Assembly (NCBI GenBank): GCA_903939765.1
Contig: CAJAIK010000033.1
Location: forward strand, 1 to 41,915
Direction: 5' to 3'
Source of the DNA: an uncultured Chlorobiaceae bacterium
Lineage (GTDB): Bacteria > Bacteroidota > Chlorobiia > Chlorobiales > Chlorobiaceae
Length of the DNA: 41,915 bases
A program made the translations under genes and the position numbers. The notes beneath the pieces are model-generated. The model worked only from the letters and a program-made list of their open reading frames with translations, did not search any database and was not told where the DNA came from. Below are positions 25,802-33,752 of this stretch, piece by piece (position 1 is the stretch's first letter; every line of letters starts with the position of its first letter).

Positions 25802-26503
25802 CTACTTCGGAATCTGATCATAGTATTGAGCAAGAGTCGACTGCTCTTGCTCAATGTCGTTGACCACTTCGAAGGTTTTATTTTTCGCATGTTCAACCCA
25901 GAGAGAGAGCACAAGCAGCTCTGCAACATCCGATCGGTTGATCCACCCGCTCCACAACCTGTCACCACTATCAACACGAAGCTTGTGACGCAAAGGTTCG
26001 CCATCCTTCAACCCGCCGGGCCGGACAATGGTATAAGAGTGTGACTCCTGTGAAAACACCTTCCTCACCTGTTCTTCAGCTTCCCATTTTTTCAGCAGCA
26101 CACCACCAAAAAGATTCAACGGATGATACCATTTTGTAACAGCAAGAGAGCTGACAAGCCCGAAATGCTTTACCCCCGCTTTGGCCGCCTCATCAACAAG
26201 CCTCATCACCCCGTCCCGGTCAACACTGGCAGGTGAAGACTCTCCTGAGTATGAGCTCGAACCAAGCGCAGAAATAACCGCATCACACCCCTCGACCGCA
26301 CGGGCAACATCAGCGCTGCTCTGTATCTTGCCCGTCACGATTTCAACACTCTTGCCAAAAAGAGCAAGCGCCTTATCGCTCTCTCTCGAAAAAACCCTTA
26401 CGGCAACACCATAATACAGAAGACGTCTCACCACCCACTGCCCTGTTCTGCCCGTCGCACCAGCCACCAGAACTTTCCCGTTGTATACACCTGGCTCCTC
26501 CAT
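25802..26503 (-). CDS. NAD(P)-binding atypical SDR protein (SDR_a5/Tic62-like)
   Basis: A 233-residue Rossmann-fold protein. VLVAGATGRTGQWVVRRLL is the GxTGxxG cofactor loop, and VISALGSSS and LVSSLAVTKW are the following strands of atypical short-chain dehydrogenases; no Tyr-x-x-x-Lys catalytic pair is clear. Relatives in phototrophs include Tic62 and NmrA-like redox sensors. The function is unknown. The longest frame starts at a GTG one codon earlier; the ATG at 26503 follows an AAGGAG ribosome binding site with 7-base spacing. It converges with the receiver gene and diverges from the pentapeptide gene. Confidence 0.86.
   Translation of the reverse strand: MEEPGVYNGKVLVAGATGRTGQWVVRRLLYYGVAVRVFSRESDKALALFGKSVEIVTGKIQSSADVARAVEGCDAVISALGSSSYSGESSPASVDRDGVMRLVDEAAKAGVKHFGLVSSLAVTKWYHPLNLFGGVLLKKWEAEEQVRKVFSQESHSYTIVRPGGLKDGEPLRHKLRVDSGDRLWSGWINRSDVAELLVLSLWVEHAKNKTFEVVNDIEQEQSTLAQYYDQIPK
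25825..25855. repeat. perfect 12-bp inverted repeat at the 3' end of the SDR gene
   Basis: ATTGAGCAAGAG (25825-25836) and CTCTTGCTCAAT (25844-25855) form a perfect 12-bp stem with a 7-base loop. It lies inside the last codons of the SDR gene and 63 bases past the convergent receiver gene. No T run follows on either strand, so it may stabilise or process 3' ends instead of being a classical terminator. Confidence 0.6.
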
Positions 26504-26689
26504 CACAACACTCCTTAAATAATTGAAAACAACGTATCGTTTAATAACGTATTACCATATCAACCACTTATGATTGCAATAAAGTTTCTTTATAGAGCCA
26601 AAATTTCATAACTTTTGAATATAACTCTACACCTCTGCGGAGCTGCGTGCCGGGAGAGGGTCTGCAAACCATCAATCATCAACAACATC

Positions 26690-27916
26690 ATGAAACAGAT
26701 AGAGCATAAGGTGGTCGCCCTCTTTCTTGGTTTGGCACTCTCAACCGGCTCTACGGCCTCAGCTTACGATCAGGAGGCTCTCAATACGCTGAAAAAAAGT
26801 GTTTCAGAATGGAATTCCATGCGTATGGCCAAACCCGGTGAAACGTTTGACCTCGAAGAGGCGGAACTTGAAGGGGTTAATCTGACGGGAGCTGATCTCA
26901 GCAAAACTGTTTTAATCAATGCGGAACTCAGCGGAGCCACGCTTGACCTGGCTGACCTGAAAGGAGCAAACCTTATGATGGCGTTGATAAAAAAGGCCAA
27001 TCTCAAAAAGAGCAACCTTTCGGGTGCCTGCCTTGTCAAGGCCAATCTTAATGGATCATTCATGAAAGGCGCAATGTTCACAGGAGCAAACCTTCAGGAT
27101 GCAAATCTGCGATGGATTGTGGCTGAAAATGTGGATTTTTCGAGAGCCAACCTGGCCAACACCACTCTTTTCGAAGCAAATTTTACGGGGGCAAACCTGA
27201 GTGGAGCAAACCTGAAAGGGGCACTCTTCGTGCAACAGGCAAATCTCAATGGGGCCACGCTCTCAAACAACACCATTCTGCCATCGGGAGAAAAAGCGAC
27301 CTCACAATGGAGTGCTCTGCACAACGCTCAATTTGTCAGGGAAGCTGAAAGCGCACCAATTACCTATGAAATACCTCTTCCTGTTGAATCTTCTGTTCAT
27401 GAAAACAGTACCGGCACACCAAATGGCATAAGCACAGGAAAAACTCTCAGAGAGAAAAAAAAGCAATCGAAGGTTTCCGGCAAATCAAATTTTGAAAACC
27501 GCGCACTCAACAATGCCGACATGGCCGGTGCTGATCTGCACAATGCCAATTTCCACAGAGCGGATATGAAATCTGTACGAATGCAGGGAGCAAACCTTCA
27601 GGGCGCAAACCTTGACCGTGCATTTCTCAAAGGAGCAGATCTCAGCAAGAGCAATCTCTCTAACGCAGTTCTTTACCGGGCTACGCTCACCAATGCGAAC
27701 CTGAGCGGAGCAAATCTTGAAGGAGCATCCCTCTTTGAAGCAGATCTCGATGGGGCAAATCTTGAGGGAGCAAATATGAAAGGCGCCAACATCATGGATG
27801 CCAATTTCACCAATGCAACACTCTCTTCCCAAACAACTCTTCCGTCCGGCCAACAGGCAACGTCAAGTTGGGCAACCCTTAGAGGTGCCAGATTTTTGAA
27901 GATAACTCAAGAGTAA
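26690..27916 (+). CDS. secreted pentapeptide-repeat protein with duplicated halves
   Basis: A 408-residue protein. Residues 1-25 are a signal peptide (MKQIEHKVVALFLGLALS, cleaved near TASA), so it is predicted to be periplasmic or surface exposed. It then has two blocks of A(D/N)LxX pentapeptide repeats, which fold as a right-handed quadrilateral beta-helix, separated by a polar linker of about 70 residues rich in Lys and Ser. Both blocks end in the same motif, LPSG(E/Q)(K/Q)ATS then W and a closing A-x-F, showing an internal duplication. The longest frame starts at a TTG at 26615; the ATG at 26690 is the only one that begins a signal peptide. Function unknown. Confidence 0.87.
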   Translation: MKQIEHKVVALFLGLALSTGSTASAYDQEALNTLKKSVSEWNSMRMAKPGETFDLEEAELEGVNLTGADLSKTVLINAELSGATLDLADLKGANLMMALIKKANLKKSNLSGACLVKANLNGSFMKGAMFTGANLQDANLRWIVAENVDFSRANLANTTLFEANFTGANLSGANLKGALFVQQANLNGATLSNNTILPSGEKATSQWSALHNAQFVREAESAPITYEIPLPVESSVHENSTGTPNGISTGKTLREKKKQSKVSGKSNFENRALNNADMAGADLHNANFHRADMKSVRMQGANLQGANLDRAFLKGADLSKSNLSNAVLYRATLTNANLSGANLEGASLFEADLDGANLEGANMKGANIMDANFTNATLSSQTTLPSGQQATSSWATLRGARFLKITQE

Positions 27917-27980
27917 CGATGCACCTGTAATCTGGCAGGTCACAAAACGCTTTCCAAACCGGCAGCAAGGGCCAGGCCGG

Positions 27981-28274
27981 TCACAACGCTGCGCTCGAAC
28001 AGAGAAAGCGCTTGCGATAAAGAAGATGCTGAAACAGATGAGCTTTGGTGATATTGGGATCGCTGGTCTGTAGCCTGTTTTTTTTGCCTGTCCGGGTAAC
28101 CACATCAAGAGTTCCGTCATCATTAACCTTGTCGACGGTCCAGAACTTGTCAACCACATAATGATAGGCCTCCCCATGTTCAAGAGGATAGACCTGCTTT
28201 GCTCTCGGCCCAGGGTGAAATGAGCTTTTTGGCTTATGATAGATAATCTTGTCTCCAACTCTGAACTGTATCAC
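27981..28274 (-). CDS. small conserved-looking protein, unknown function
   Basis: A 97-residue protein with a beta-rich start (VIQFRVGDKIIYHKPKSSFH..., VVDKFWTVDKVNDDGTLDVV) that resembles small SH3- or KOW-type barrels, then a basic C-terminus. I do not recognise the family. Start choice: an excellent AAAGGAGGT site (complement of 28279-28287) sits 4 bases before a GTG at 28274, whereas the upstream ATG at 28304 has no such site and the longest frame begins with TTG. I therefore prefer the GTG; the ATG would add 10 residues. It converges with the pentapeptide-repeat gene. Confidence 0.68.
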   Translation of the reverse strand: MIQFRVGDKIIYHKPKSSFHPGPRAKQVYPLEHGEAYHYVVDKFWTVDKVNDDGTLDVVTRTGKKNRLQTSDPNITKAHLFQHLLYRKRFLCSSAAL

Positions 28275-28351
28275 CTTGACCTCCTTTCCGGTTAGTCCGG
28301 ACATTATGAACAATTGTTACCTGTTCTGGTTAATACAAATAAAAATGGAAT

Positions 28352-28374
28352 AAAAAAATTTCCCCATTGTGGGG
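28352..28374 (-). terminator. probable terminator of the HTH-PAS gene
   Basis: CCCCA and TGGGG (28362-28366 and 28370-28374) form a short GC stem with a 3-base loop; on the minus strand it is followed by AAATTTTTTTATT. It lies about 58 bases after the HTH-PAS stop. The stem is short but the T run is good. Confidence 0.55.
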
Positions 28375-28431
28375 CTCCATCCAATGCCCCTCGACAGCAA
28401 GACAACAGAACAAACAGGAAGGGGTACCAGG

Positions 28432-29082
28432 TTAACTGCTCGACCTCCGCAAAATCATGGTATACTCTCTCAAATCTGACATCGGCTTGCATTTTATATA
28501 GAGGCACCACTCTACCCCCACATAGAGGCCTGCGCCATTTTTAAATCTCGATTGAAGGGTCACAATATCATCATCCTGACGTTGTCGCTGCAACATGCTC
28601 TTCACAAGCAGATAATCATCGGGATGAATAAGCGACTCCAGCCTCACCTCAGACAACGCATTGGGTTCATACCCCAAAAAAGCTTCAATTGATCCGGTCA
28701 TATCAACAAGGCGTTCCGAATGGTCAATCAGTGCATAAGCCTCAATGACAGGCTTGTAGCGGTCACTGCCGCCCCCAACATTCATATGTACCTGACGGAA
28801 CAAGTTGTCGATATCCATGCGGGAGCGGGAGAATGCCATAGCACTGCTGAGCGAAGCCAATGGAGAATCCTGCATCTGACCGCTCTGCAACCACTGTATA
28901 TCCGCACCATCTTTTTTGAGCCGCTCAAGCATTTTTTTACCGGGACGGCATTTTCCCTGAAGATAAGGAGTCATCTGTGCCGGATATTTTATCCCGACTG
29001 TTTTGCAAAACGAGTTGATTGAACCATGCTTTTGCAGGATATATTCCCTGAGCCTTTGACTGAATCCGGTATTTGAAGACAT
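28432..29082 (-). CDS. HTH-PAS domain regulator
   Basis: A 216-residue protein. Residues 1-72 are an XRE/Cro-like helix-turn-helix region (FSQRLREYILQKHGSINSFC, then a recognition helix near KYPAQMTPYLQGK, ending in DIQWLQSGQ, the usual end of that domain in phage-type repressors). Residues about 105-205 are a PAS domain (EAYALIDHSERLVDMTGS, FLGYEPNAL, LIHPDDYLLV). It is probably a cytoplasmic DNA-binding regulator with its own sensor. The longest frame begins 44 codons upstream; the ATG at 29082 (MSSNTGFSQRL) is where the HTH starts. A CCAT-ATAC-ATGG palindrome at 29179-29190 and flanking GTATAC/TATATA stretches lie upstream and could be its operator. Confidence 0.75.
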   Translation of the reverse strand: MSSNTGFSQRLREYILQKHGSINSFCKTVGIKYPAQMTPYLQGKCRPGKKMLERLKKDGADIQWLQSGQMQDSPLASLSSAMAFSRSRMDIDNLFRQVHMNVGGGSDRYKPVIEAYALIDHSERLVDMTGSIEAFLGYEPNALSEVRLESLIHPDDYLLVKSMLQRQRQDDDIVTLQSRFKNGAGLYVGVEWCLYIKCKPMSDLREYTMILRRSSS

Positions 29083-29244
29083 CGATAAGTGCTGTTCGTT
29101 GATCAAAACAATGAAAAAAAGGCCATACCCCCATGTAAAAATGGGCACACGGCAATCCCGCACACAAGTATATATAATCCATATACATGGAGTATACAAA
29201 ATATAATGCGCCATACCGTGACGGACAACATTTTTTTTACCGAT

Positions 29245-30012
29245 TCATGAACGCTCTTTTCGGGAAATGTTGACCAGGATGCTTGCAAGCACAGGAAGAA
29301 CAAAAATGGCCACCGTCACTCCTGAGGTAATGATGTCGCCATCCGTACCCTCCATAAATCTGATAAAAGCGACTTCAGGATAAAAATGCTCCACCGCCGA
29401 GAGTGACAGTTTAAGACCAAGCAAGCCGATAACCATAAATGCGCAGGTCTCAAGAAACGGATAGCGCTCCATCAGACCTACAAACCACTGAGCAACAAAT
29501 CGCATTGCAAGAATTCCAATAAAAACCCCGATACAGATCAGCAGCAGATTGTCGGTAAAAGCTACCGCGGCAAAAATATTGTCGATCGAAAATGCAAGAT
29601 CCATCATTTCGATAAGAAGTACTGTCGACCAGAATACCCCTAACCGGCCGGATACCAATCGATAAAACCAGTTACTCTGCTTGTCGAAATAATCATCCTC
29701 CTTTTGAGGAGTTTTTCTGCCCTTCAGCCAGACCCAAACGAGATAGAGCAGGTAAAGCCCGCCGATCGGCTTCAGCCACCAGATTTGCACAAGAACGGAG
29801 GCAAAAAAGAGGCAGATTCCGCGGAAGAGATAGGCTCCAATAATACCGTATTTTAAGGCTGCGGCCCGCTGTTTCTGCGGCAAATCCATAACCAGGGTGG
29901 CCAGCACCGCTGCATTATCAACCGAGAGAAGACTTTCGATGATGATCAGATTGCCAATAACAAGCAATGATGGCAGCGGATTACGAACAATATGCTGTAA
30001 AAGCTCAATCAT
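29245..30012 (-). CDS. TerC-family integral membrane protein
   Basis: A 255-residue inner-membrane protein with about seven helices. Both family signature helices are present: ESLLSVDNAAVLATLV in TM1-2 and DLAFSIDNIFAAVAF in the middle, each with the conserved Asp-Asn pair thought to bind a metal. Members include TerC of tellurite resistance and the manganese exporters Alx/MntX. The ATG at 30012 is preferred to the TTG one codon before it. It lies 46 bases after kup on the same strand, so the two ion-handling genes are probably cotranscribed. The transported ion cannot be told from the sequence; manganese is the best guess from the family. Confidence 0.9.
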   Translation of the reverse strand: MIELLQHIVRNPLPSLLVIGNLIIIESLLSVDNAAVLATLVMDLPQKQRAAALKYGIIGAYLFRGICLFFASVLVQIWWLKPIGGLYLLYLVWVWLKGRKTPQKEDDYFDKQSNWFYRLVSGRLGVFWSTVLLIEMMDLAFSIDNIFAAVAFTDNLLLICIGVFIGILAMRFVAQWFVGLMERYPFLETCAFMVIGLLGLKLSLSAVEHFYPEVAFIRFMEGTDGDIITSGVTVAIFVLPVLASILVNISRKERS

Positions 30013-30058
30013 CAATTCTCATTCTCTGTGTCCCTGTTTACGGTAACTGCACCATCGC

Positions 30059-31972
30059 TTATATCTGCACAAGAACCCCTATCTCAATCACTTGACCAGA
30101 GGGAAGATCATAGTATGCCGTTGCACTGAGAGCATTACGAGACATCAAGGCAAATAGTTTTTTGCGCCACAAAATCATTTTCGACTTGAGCCCGGCAACA
30201 ATTTTCTCACGGCTGAGGAAAAAGCTGATCGCCTCAGGCCTGAAATGGAGGCCCTGATGATTCGCGAGAGCGATAACCTGACGGATATTTGGATATTCCA
30301 GAAATCCGTACCGGGCAACAACCTTAAAAAATCCATCCCCGAGTTTGGTCACCTCAACCTTCTGACTGTTGGGAACCCTCGGTACCCGCTCGGTACTGAA
30401 ATGAAAAAGGGCCACCTCCGAATGCATTACCTTGTTATGACGCAAATTATGGAGCATGGCAACAGGCACGACATCAGGATTCGCCGTCAGATAGACCGCC
30501 TGACCATTCACCCGATAAGGCTGCTGCAAGGAAAGACTCTGCATGAACTCTTCAATCGTCAAGGTACGATCCTGCAACTGCTGCAACAAAAGGCTGCGCC
30601 CCTGCTTCCAGGTAAGCATAAGGGTAAAGACCACCAGACCAATGGCCAATGGAAACCATGCTCCCTGAAAGAGCTTGGACACACTTGCTCCAAAAAAGGA
30701 GAGATCAATAATGGCAAAAAAGCTGATCAGCACATTGAGCCCAAACTTGTTCCACTGCCAGAGATCGCGTGCAACATAATAGAACAGGATAGTAGAGATA
30801 AGCATGGTTGCTGTTACCGCCACGCCATAAGCCGCAGCGAGCTTGCTTGACGAACCGAAACCGGCAACAAGCGTGATGGTCGCGATCATCAATGCCCAGT
30901 TTGCAGCAGGAACATAAATCTGCCCGATATGCTTGGCTGAAGTATGCGTCACGGTTAAACGAGGCAGATAACCAAGCTGGATTGCCTGCTGCGTCAGTGA
31001 ATAAACGCCGGTAATAAGCGCCTGCGATGCAATAATGGTTGCCAAAGTCGAAAGCAGCACCATGGGAATTATTGCCCATGAAGGCACAAGGCTGTAAAAC
31101 GGATTGTGAGACTCTTGAGGAAAAGCAAGCAGCAGCGAACCCTGTCCAAAATAGTTCAGGAGTAATGCCGGAAGCACCAGCAAGACCCAGGTCAATCGAA
31201 TGGGCTGTTTTCCGAAATGGCCCATATCGGCATAGAGCGCCTCAGCGCCCGTAACAGAGAGGAAAACCGCACCAAGTACCATAAAACCCTGGAGGTGATT
31301 GCTTAAAAGAAAAGAGATCCCGTACCACGGAAAAAACGCCTTCAGAATCTGCGGGTAGCGGATAATTTCAGCAAGACCAAGTAAACCAATGACCACAAAC
31401 CAGACAAAAATAATCGGGCCGAACAGTGCACCGACTCTTGCCGTTCCATGATGCTGAAAGAAAAAAAGGCCGAAAAGGACCAGAATGGTGGCCGGTATGA
31501 CAAGATCCTTGAATGCCGGAGCAATAATCTGCACACCCTCAACCGCACTGAGAACCGAGATGGCAGGAGTAATCATACCATCTCCATAAAGCAATGCAGC
31601 CCCGAACAAGCCGATGATCACCAGAAACCAGCGCTCATAACCCTTTTTCTTGCTTTGCGTGATAATCAGTGCTGTAAGCGCAAGAATACCCCCCTCCCCA
31701 TCATTATCAGCTTTCATGATAAAGGTAAGATATTTCAAACTGACAATCAGGATAAGGGCCCATACGAGCAGGGAGAGAACACCAAGAACATTTGCCTGTG
31801 TGATGGGAATGCCATACTCGCCATGAAAACACTCCCGAACCGCGTAAAGAGGACTGGTCCCGATATCACCGAAAACCACCCCGAGAGCAGCAAGAGAGAG
31901 CCCTGCAAGCCGTTTCATGCCCGCTTGCCCTGATTTATTTTCTAACCCAGCTTCTTCCGATATTTTTGACAT
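30059..31972 (-). CDS. kup: Kup-family potassium uptake transporter
   Basis: A 637-residue K+/H+ symporter of the Kup (TrkD/HAK) family. It has 12 predicted helices in the first 430 residues, starting with LAALGVVFGDIGTSPLYAV, the family signature in TM1, and continuing with KADNDGEGGILALTAL and GDGMITPAISVLSAVEG. The C-terminal 200 residues form the cytoplasmic domain. Length matches E. coli Kup (622). The ATG at 31972 has no strong ribosome binding site. It is the first gene of a probable two-gene unit with the TerC-family gene. Confidence 0.96.
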   Translation of the reverse strand: MSKISEEAGLENKSGQAGMKRLAGLSLAALGVVFGDIGTSPLYAVRECFHGEYGIPITQANVLGVLSLLVWALILIVSLKYLTFIMKADNDGEGGILALTALIITQSKKKGYERWFLVIIGLFGAALLYGDGMITPAISVLSAVEGVQIIAPAFKDLVIPATILVLFGLFFFQHHGTARVGALFGPIIFVWFVVIGLLGLAEIIRYPQILKAFFPWYGISFLLSNHLQGFMVLGAVFLSVTGAEALYADMGHFGKQPIRLTWVLLVLPALLLNYFGQGSLLLAFPQESHNPFYSLVPSWAIIPMVLLSTLATIIASQALITGVYSLTQQAIQLGYLPRLTVTHTSAKHIGQIYVPAANWALMIATITLVAGFGSSSKLAAAYGVAVTATMLISTILFYYVARDLWQWNKFGLNVLISFFAIIDLSFFGASVSKLFQGAWFPLAIGLVVFTLMLTWKQGRSLLLQQLQDRTLTIEEFMQSLSLQQPYRVNGQAVYLTANPDVVPVAMLHNLRHNKVMHSEVALFHFSTERVPRVPNSQKVEVTKLGDGFFKVVARYGFLEYPNIRQVIALANHQGLHFRPEAISFFLSREKIVAGLKSKMILWRKKLFALMSRNALSATAYYDLPSGQVIEIGVLVQI

Positions 31973-32245
31973 AAATCAACGAGGGAAAATGAAAACCGTA
32001 TTGAACAAAAAAAGCAGTCATTGTCTGATCTGAAAATTGAACCCGTCAATATATACAATAAGTTCTAAATCGAAGAAACCCCTGAATTTGCTTCCGGAGA
32101 GGAGCTTGACGCATCAACAAAAAAAAAGTCCCGGCAACATCGCCCCCCGCAGCGTAATGAATATTTATTCATAATAATGAGTAAAAAACACACTGCACAA
32201 CTCACAATATATCAGACAAGAGAGTGGGCAGATTAAACGATAAAA
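31973..32245. other. gene-free AT-rich divergent region
   Basis: 273 bases between kup (minus strand) and a candidate small plus-strand ORF, forming with it a 476-base gap between ordinary-sized genes. It is AT-rich with several A runs and should contain the promoters in both directions. I see no convincing boxes, repeats or RNA structure. Confidence 0.5.
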
Positions 32246-32410
32246 ATGGCTCAATTTCAAAAAAACCACACCGAAAAAGGCCCGAAACCCCTTTACAGAC
32301 AAGCTCTGAAGCAGATATTTCTTGCTTTAGGATATTTTCTCTATATTGGGATGATAAGCATCACTGAATATCGCAATGATTTTATTCATTTTTTACCTGT
32401 TCCTGCATAA
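32246..32410 (+). CDS. candidate 54-residue membrane-associated protein
   Basis: An ATG-started frame of 55 codons in an otherwise empty region. It begins MAQFQKNHTEKGPK, has a basic segment (LYRQALK), then one hydrophobic helix (about residues 24-40, IFLALGYFLYIGMISI) and a short polar tail. A start codon, charged N-terminus and a well-placed helix are more than expected by chance, but there is no clear ribosome binding site and I know no homologue. It ends 38 bases before the first rlpA-like gene and could be cotranscribed with it. Confidence 0.38.
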   Translation: MAQFQKNHTEKGPKPLYRQALKQIFLALGYFLYIGMISITEYRNDFIHFLPVPA

Positions 32411-32448
32411 GGATTCTTTAAGGAACAGCGGATTTAAACCATGAGTGT

Positions 32449-32964
32449 ATGAAGCATGAAAAACAATTTTTTTCCTTGTCATTTGTTGCAATCCTGATCA
32501 CCATCGCCCTCGGATCAAGTCAGGGACGAGCTGGTTTTTCGGCCGTCGCGACACACTATAACCCACTTTACAACTCTGCTGAGGCCTCTCTCCGCCCCGC
32601 TTTTCTTACAAAAGAGGGCTCTCAACCGCAAAAAAAGGCTCACTTTCCTGTTACCGAAGGTCGAGCGTCATTTTACGCAAATCAGTTTCACGGCCACAAG
32701 ACTGCCAATGGCGAAACATTCAACATGGACAAACTGACCGCGGCTCATCCCTCCCTGCCATTCGGCACCTGGGTAAGAGTAACCAATCTGCGAAACGGAA
32801 AGGATGTCATAGTACGCATCAACGACCGGGGCCCGTTTGTCAAAGGTCGAATCATTGATTTGTCGACAAGCGCAGCAAAAGAGATCGGACTCATAAAATC
32901 CGGAACTGCTCGAGTAAAACTCGAAGCACTTACTTCAGGCCGATCAGCTTTTATCGCTGGCTGA
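32449..32964 (+). CDS. rlpA: RlpA-like protein with double-psi beta-barrel domain (copy 1)
   Basis: A 171-residue exported protein. Residues 1-28 are a signal peptide; a linker of about 40 residues follows; residues about 70-160 are a double-psi beta-barrel ([56 protein letters not shown]), the RlpA core. RlpA proteins act on peptidoglycan glycan strands lacking peptides in Pseudomonas; the catalytic-type Asp in NDRGP is present. There is no SPOR domain. A second, closely similar gene follows 82 bases downstream, so this is a tandem duplication. Confidence 0.88.
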   Translation: MKHEKQFFSLSFVAILITIALGSSQGRAGFSAVATHYNPLYNSAEASLRPAFLTKEGSQPQKKAHFPVTEGRASFYANQFHGHKTANGETFNMDKLTAAHPSLPFGTWVRVTNLRNGKDVIVRINDRGPFVKGRIIDLSTSAAKEIGLIKSGTARVKLEALTSGRSAFIAG

Positions 32965-32986
32965 TCATCAAAAATACAAGATCAAC

Positions 32987-33005
32987 GACCGTTTCTGAAA
33001 CGGTC
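32987..33005. repeat. perfect hairpin between the two rlpA-like genes
   Basis: GACCGTTT at 32987-32994 pairs with AAACGGTC at 32998-33005, an 8-bp stem around a CTG loop. A second smaller stem (CGTTT/AAACG, 33016-33029) follows. Only four T come right after the second stem base run, so this may be a weak terminator or a processing site that sets the expression of the second copy. Confidence 0.55.
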
Positions 33006-33046
33006 GAGATGACAACGTTTTACAAAACGCTCGTAACCTTTTTTGT

Positions 33047-33574
33047 ATGATGACGAAAAAAAAACGATTTCAATCCGGAACGGTTTTTTGTGCGCTCTTT
33101 GCAATGATGCTTTGTGCCACACTGAACCCGGAAATTCTCCATGCGGAAGCAACTGGAGCACTCCGCAATCCTGCCACCTCCGGGATGCAGTGGTTACCCG
33201 AAAATAACGAGGCAAATCCAGCTTCATCAACAAGCGCACAGACAACGTTCCCGGAAGGGCGTGCTCTTGTTGCCGAAGGAAAAGCCTCATACTATGCCGG
33301 AAACTTCCAGGGAAGAAAAACAGCCAATGGCGAATATTTCAGCCTCAGCCACTTTACTGCGGCACACCGCACCCTTCCTTTCGGAACCACCGTCAAGGTT
33401 ATCAATCTTGAAAACGGCAAAACTGTTGTCGTACGCATCAACGACCGGGGTCCATACCTGCACGGAAGAATTATCGATGTTTCGCCAGCGGCAGCCAGAG
33501 AGATCGGACTTGTCAGAAGCGGAGTGGCAAATGTCCGTATCGAGGCATACAATGAAACTGCTGCCATACTGTAA
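33047..33574 (+). CDS. rlpA: RlpA-like protein with double-psi beta-barrel domain (copy 2)
   Basis: A 175-residue paralogue of the upstream gene. An N-terminal signal peptide (about residues 1-33, ending near LHAEA) is followed by a linker and the same barrel domain ([56 protein letters not shown]). The barrel domains of the two copies are clearly alike whereas the signal and linker regions are not, as expected for an old duplication. The ATG at 33047 is followed by a second ATG; either could start. No SPOR domain. It is likely to act in the periplasm on cell-wall glycans. Confidence 0.88.
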   Translation: MMTKKKRFQSGTVFCALFAMMLCATLNPEILHAEATGALRNPATSGMQWLPENNEANPASSTSAQTTFPEGRALVAEGKASYYAGNFQGRKTANGEYFSLSHFTAAHRTLPFGTTVKVINLENGKTVVVRINDRGPYLHGRIIDVSPAAAREIGLVRSGVANVRIEAYNETAAIL

Positions 33575-33673
33575 AAGAGAGGGCTGAGAGAGCAAGAGTT
33601 CCCTGTGCACTACGGGAACCCCGCCTGACTGCATAAACCCGGTCGAAACCAGGAAGAGAGGTACTCCAGCATG

Positions 33674-33706
33674 TACTCCCGAAGCTTTAAGCAGACTGCG
33701 GGAGTA
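33674..33706. repeat. inverted repeat between convergent rlpA and dsbD
   Basis: TACTCCCG (33674-33681) and CGGGAGTA (33699-33706) form an 8-bp stem with a 17-base loop. A second 7-bp stem (ACGGGCA 33739-33745, TGCCCGT 33758-33764) spans the dsbD stop codon. Neither has a T run, so they could be Rho-dependent or weak bidirectional terminators. Confidence 0.4.
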
Positions 33707-33752
33707 TCTGCAGGAAGTGAGCAGAAAGAGATGGTCTGACGGGCAGCCCTTC

